NCBI RefSeq assembly: GCF_900106555.1
Contig: NZ_FNOE01000006.1
Span: 1 to 64,000 of the forward strand
Reading direction: 5' to 3'
Length of the DNA: 64,000 nucleotides
Source: Nitrosomonas oligotropha
GTDB lineage: Bacteria > Pseudomonadota > Gammaproteobacteria > Burkholderiales > Nitrosomonadaceae
Positions 63,760-64,000 of the stretch are shown one piece after another. Position 1 is the first letter of the stretch; the number at the start of each line of letters is the position of its first letter. The translations under genes were made by a program, and so were the position numbers. The notes below the pieces were generated by a model. It saw nothing but the letters and a program-made list of their open reading frames with translations. It was not told the DNA's origin and ran no database searches.

Positions 63760-64000
63760 TTATTGTCCCCTTTCAATCGCAATATCGGCAGTTCCGGGAA
63801 TAGCCGCCGTAACCGGCGATTGCGATGCGGCTTCCGGCGGTTCATTGTCATCGCCGACGGTGATCAGTATGAACAGATCATGCGCAAAAGCTTCCAAACG
63901 CGCGAGCCAGATCCGGTTACGGCGGACAAAAGCGTTATAAGCCAGCACGGCCGGTATCGCCACCGCCAATCCCAGCGCGGTCATGATCAGAGCTTCACCA
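63760..64000 (-). CDS. exbB: ExbB/TolQ-family protein, C-terminal part (cut by window end)
   Basis: The - strand frame is open to the end of the window and reads GEALIMTALGLAVAIPAVLAYN-like, the conserved last helix of ExbB/MotA-type proteins, then a short cytoplasmic tail. The start lies beyond 64000; only about 80 residues are visible. Confidence 0.85.
   Translation of the reverse strand, partial: GEALIMTALGLAVAIPAVLAYNAFVRRNRIWLARLEAFAHDLFILITVGDDNEPPEAASQSPVTAAIPGTADIAIERGQ

Noticed and set aside
1-64000. tRNA, rRNA or replication-origin features
   Set aside because: Reading both strands I saw no T-loop/acceptor pairing typical of tRNA, no rRNA sequence and no DnaA-box cluster; a covariance-model scan would be needed to exclude them firmly.

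Overview
The window looks like chromosomal DNA of a betaproteobacterium. The combination of an XrtB-type exosortase/EPS locus, a PEP-CTERM protein, a FbpABC iron importer, a SulP permease, MASE1 and CheB/CheR-type sensory hybrids and remnants of IS3 and IS1595 elements fits Nitrosomonas or a close relative. This is an inference: no ammonia-oxidation gene and no rRNA gene lies in the window. Base composition is moderate, with A/T-rich patches (about 37.0-38.1 and 50.4-51.2 kb) that look acquired.

Region 1 (1-9.1 kb) is an exosortase-associated exopolysaccharide operon on the - strand. It reads epsD (parvulin lipoprotein), epsE (export), epsF (chain length), epsG (BY-kinase-like), xrtB (exosortase B, frameshifted at a 9-A tract), epsI, a Wzy/ligase-like polymerase and a family 2 glycosyltransferase. 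It ends in debris of two insertion sequences. Region 2 (9.8-16.5 kb) holds a giant CheB*-CheR-PAS-GGDEF-EAL hybrid whose CheB part has lost key catalytic residues, a cupin, and the housekeeping genes trxA, rho and rpmE.

Region 3 (16.7-24.3 kb) has fbpABC for ferric iron under a well-formed Fur-type promoter, a DUF3750 protein and a pair of overlapping membrane-associated GTPase genes. Region 4 (24.4-36.8 kb) is accessory and surface related. It holds a secreted tail-collar (Mdp-like) protein, a Sel1-repeat protein, and a 2011-residue RTX-type protein with ten tandem ~123-residue repeats. Convergent to these is a tightly coupled two-gene operon: a 943-residue protein I do not recognise and a GH18-like protein with an altered catalytic motif. 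This pair is my best candidate for an undescribed system.

Region 5 (37-43.3 kb) carries an A/T-rich nucleoside-deoxyribosyltransferase-like gene (possible defence effector), a broken hicB, a two-component system next to a SulP permease with an 11-bp-phased direct repeat upstream, and an M18 aminopeptidase. Region 6 (43.4-52.6 kb) has an L,D-transpeptidase, a Tat-exported DUF882 protein, a MASE1-CHASE hybrid kinase, a bacterioferritin without the haem methionine, an unusual lipoprotein/HEPN-like pair, a ParE-type toxin-antitoxin pair and a PEP-CTERM protein. Region 7 (52.7-64 kb) is mostly housekeeping: pyrE, xth-ampG-zapE, cobS, a TIGR01777 epimerase with a photolyase, a 50-residue lipoprotein followed by a strong terminator, a P-type ATPase, and exbD with the end of exbB, which runs off the window.

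I saw no tRNA, rRNA, CRISPR array, prophage or replication origin.
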